Positions 7,376 through 8,143 of a stretch of DNA of 8,143 nt are shown here, in pieces. The translations under genes and the position numbers were made by a program. The stretch comes from an uncultured Rickettsiales bacterium (GTDB lineage Bacteria; Pseudomonadota; Alphaproteobacteria; Rickettsiales; UBA998). The notes under the pieces were generated by a model that was not told the origin of the DNA, searched no databases, and saw only the letters and a list, made by a program, of their open reading frames with translations. Each line of letters starts with the position of its first letter. Position 1 is the stretch's first letter. The stretch covers positions 1-8,143 of the forward strand of contig CALJMC010000174.1 in assembly GCA_937982385.1 (NCBI GenBank). The letters run 5' to 3'.

Positions 7376-8143
7376 ATGAGCTCAGGTTCCACAGAAACTC
7401 CGCAAACAGACGTCAGCTCAGCTGACAGCATTAGAGCGATTTTAAACCAAAAAACCGCAAACAACATCATGTTTGTGAGTGCTGAGGTTGGTCCTTACAG
7501 TCAAACTGGCGGCTTAGGGTCAGTATTGGAAGGAAAACCAAAAGCGCTCGCAAACATGGGGAAAAAGGTTTCTGTTGTCAGCCCTTGGTATAAATTCATA
7601 AAAAATCAACATGACGACATTCAGGAAATTGGCACAGCACTTGTACCATTTCATGGTTCAGATAGTGAAAAAAATGAAGAAGAAATCACCATTGGCAAAA
7701 AGACTGATAAAGATGGCGTAACGCAGATTTTCATTAGTCACCCCTATTTTGATGAAGAGGGCGGAAAACCTTATGTAACTGATAATGCAAAACATTCAAA
7801 CGAAGAGCGTTTTGCATTCTTTAGTCGCGCAAGCCTTGTTGCGGCTGATGTCTGCGATATAAAGCCAGACTTAGTACATGCGCATGACTGGCACACTGCC
7901 TATGTCCCCACACTCATGAAATACAGCGACAATGATTTATTACCTGATAATTTCAAACGAAAAGATGGAGACATCACAATCCCAACAGCGCTCACTATCC
8001 ACAATGCTGGTGAAAGAATCTATCAAGGAGAGGCAAACTTAGAGGAAACTATCCACCAATTAAGGCTACCAGGGAACATCGCCTCAAAAACACACCTAGA
8101 ATATGGCGAAGGTTGCTCAAATGCACTCTGGTCAGGAGTAGGC
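7376..8143 (+). CDS. glgA: Glycogen/starch synthase-like GT5 glycosyltransferase (3' end outside window)
   Basis: The frame is open from the ATG at 7376 to the window edge and gives the first 256 residues of a GT5 catalytic domain (Glyco_transf_5). This family builds alpha-1,4-glucan from ADP-glucose in the cytoplasm. After a 30-residue polar N-terminal extension rich in Ser and Thr comes NIMFVSAEVGPYSQTGGLGSV (30-50), the counterpart of the usual ASEAAPF-KTGGL-DV. KALANMGKKVSVVSPWY (56-72), DLVHAHDWHTAYVP (165-178) and TALTIHNAGERIYQGE (204-219) follow, equivalent to HAHDWHAGL and TVHNLAYQG. The Lys of KTGGL, which contacts ADP-glucose in E. coli GlgA (K15), is Gln43 here. The later family stretch resembling F-LKAG is NALWSGVG (249-256). 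The fold assignment is firm. Activity as a standard GlgA is less certain, because the protein is divergent and its C-terminal half is not visible. It is transcribed divergently from the ED operon and shares its control region. Confidence 0.75.
   Translation, partial: MSSGSTETPQTDVSSADSIRAILNQKTANNIMFVSAEVGPYSQTGGLGSVLEGKPKALANMGKKVSVVSPWYKFIKNQHDDIQEIGTALVPFHGSDSEKNEEEITIGKKTDKDGVTQIFISHPYFDEEGGKPYVTDNAKHSNEERFAFFSRASLVAADVCDIKPDLVHAHDWHTAYVPTLMKYSDNDLLPDNFKRKDGDITIPTALTIHNAGERIYQGEANLEETIHQLRLPGNIASKTHLEYGEGCSNALWSGVG

Overview
The window holds a compact glucose-catabolism operon of the Entner-Doudoroff (ED) type on the minus strand. It is flanked by an unrecognised partial gene on the left (plus strand) and a divergently transcribed, partial glycogen/starch-synthase-like gene on the right (plus strand). 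The gene order zwf-pgl-edd-glk is the one familiar from Caulobacter-type alphaproteobacteria. The protein motifs are proteobacterial and base composition is moderate, roughly mid-40s % GC by eye. I infer an alphaproteobacterium of modest GC content and cannot place it further without a search.

Layout from left to right: (i) 2-337, plus strand, the C-terminal 111 residues of an unrecognised hydrophilic protein. (ii) 300-7256, minus strand, six tightly packed genes in transcription order: zwf (7256-5772), pgl (5771-5055), edd (5058-3229), glk (3232-2264), eda (2267-1641) and an SLC45-like major facilitator sugar transporter (1610-300). Within the first five genes each junction is either a direct abutment (zwf/pgl) or a 4-nt stop/start overlap (ATGA or GTGA). 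Only the transporter is separated, by 30 nt, and it has its own ribosome binding site. (iii) 7257-7375, a 119-bp divergent intergenic region with a good sigma-70-like promoter facing zwf and a TGACA-N6-TGTCA inverted repeat lying over its -35 and spacer. (iv) 7376-8143, plus strand, the first 256 residues of a GT5-family glycogen synthase-like protein.

The operon is close to self-contained. A sugar is imported by the transporter and free glucose is phosphorylated by Glk. Zwf and Pgl make 6-phosphogluconate, Edd makes KDPG, and Eda splits it to pyruvate and glyceraldehyde-3-phosphate. The divergent glgA-like gene points toward storage-polymer synthesis, so the shared intergenic region may sit between glucose breakdown and glucan storage (inference).

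I did not find a novel multi-gene system, CRISPR array, mobile element or RNA gene. Points for a second look are the operator-like repeat in the zwf promoter, substitutions at normally conserved ligand-contact positions in Glk and the GlgA-like protein, and the convergent coding overlap at the operon's 3' end.
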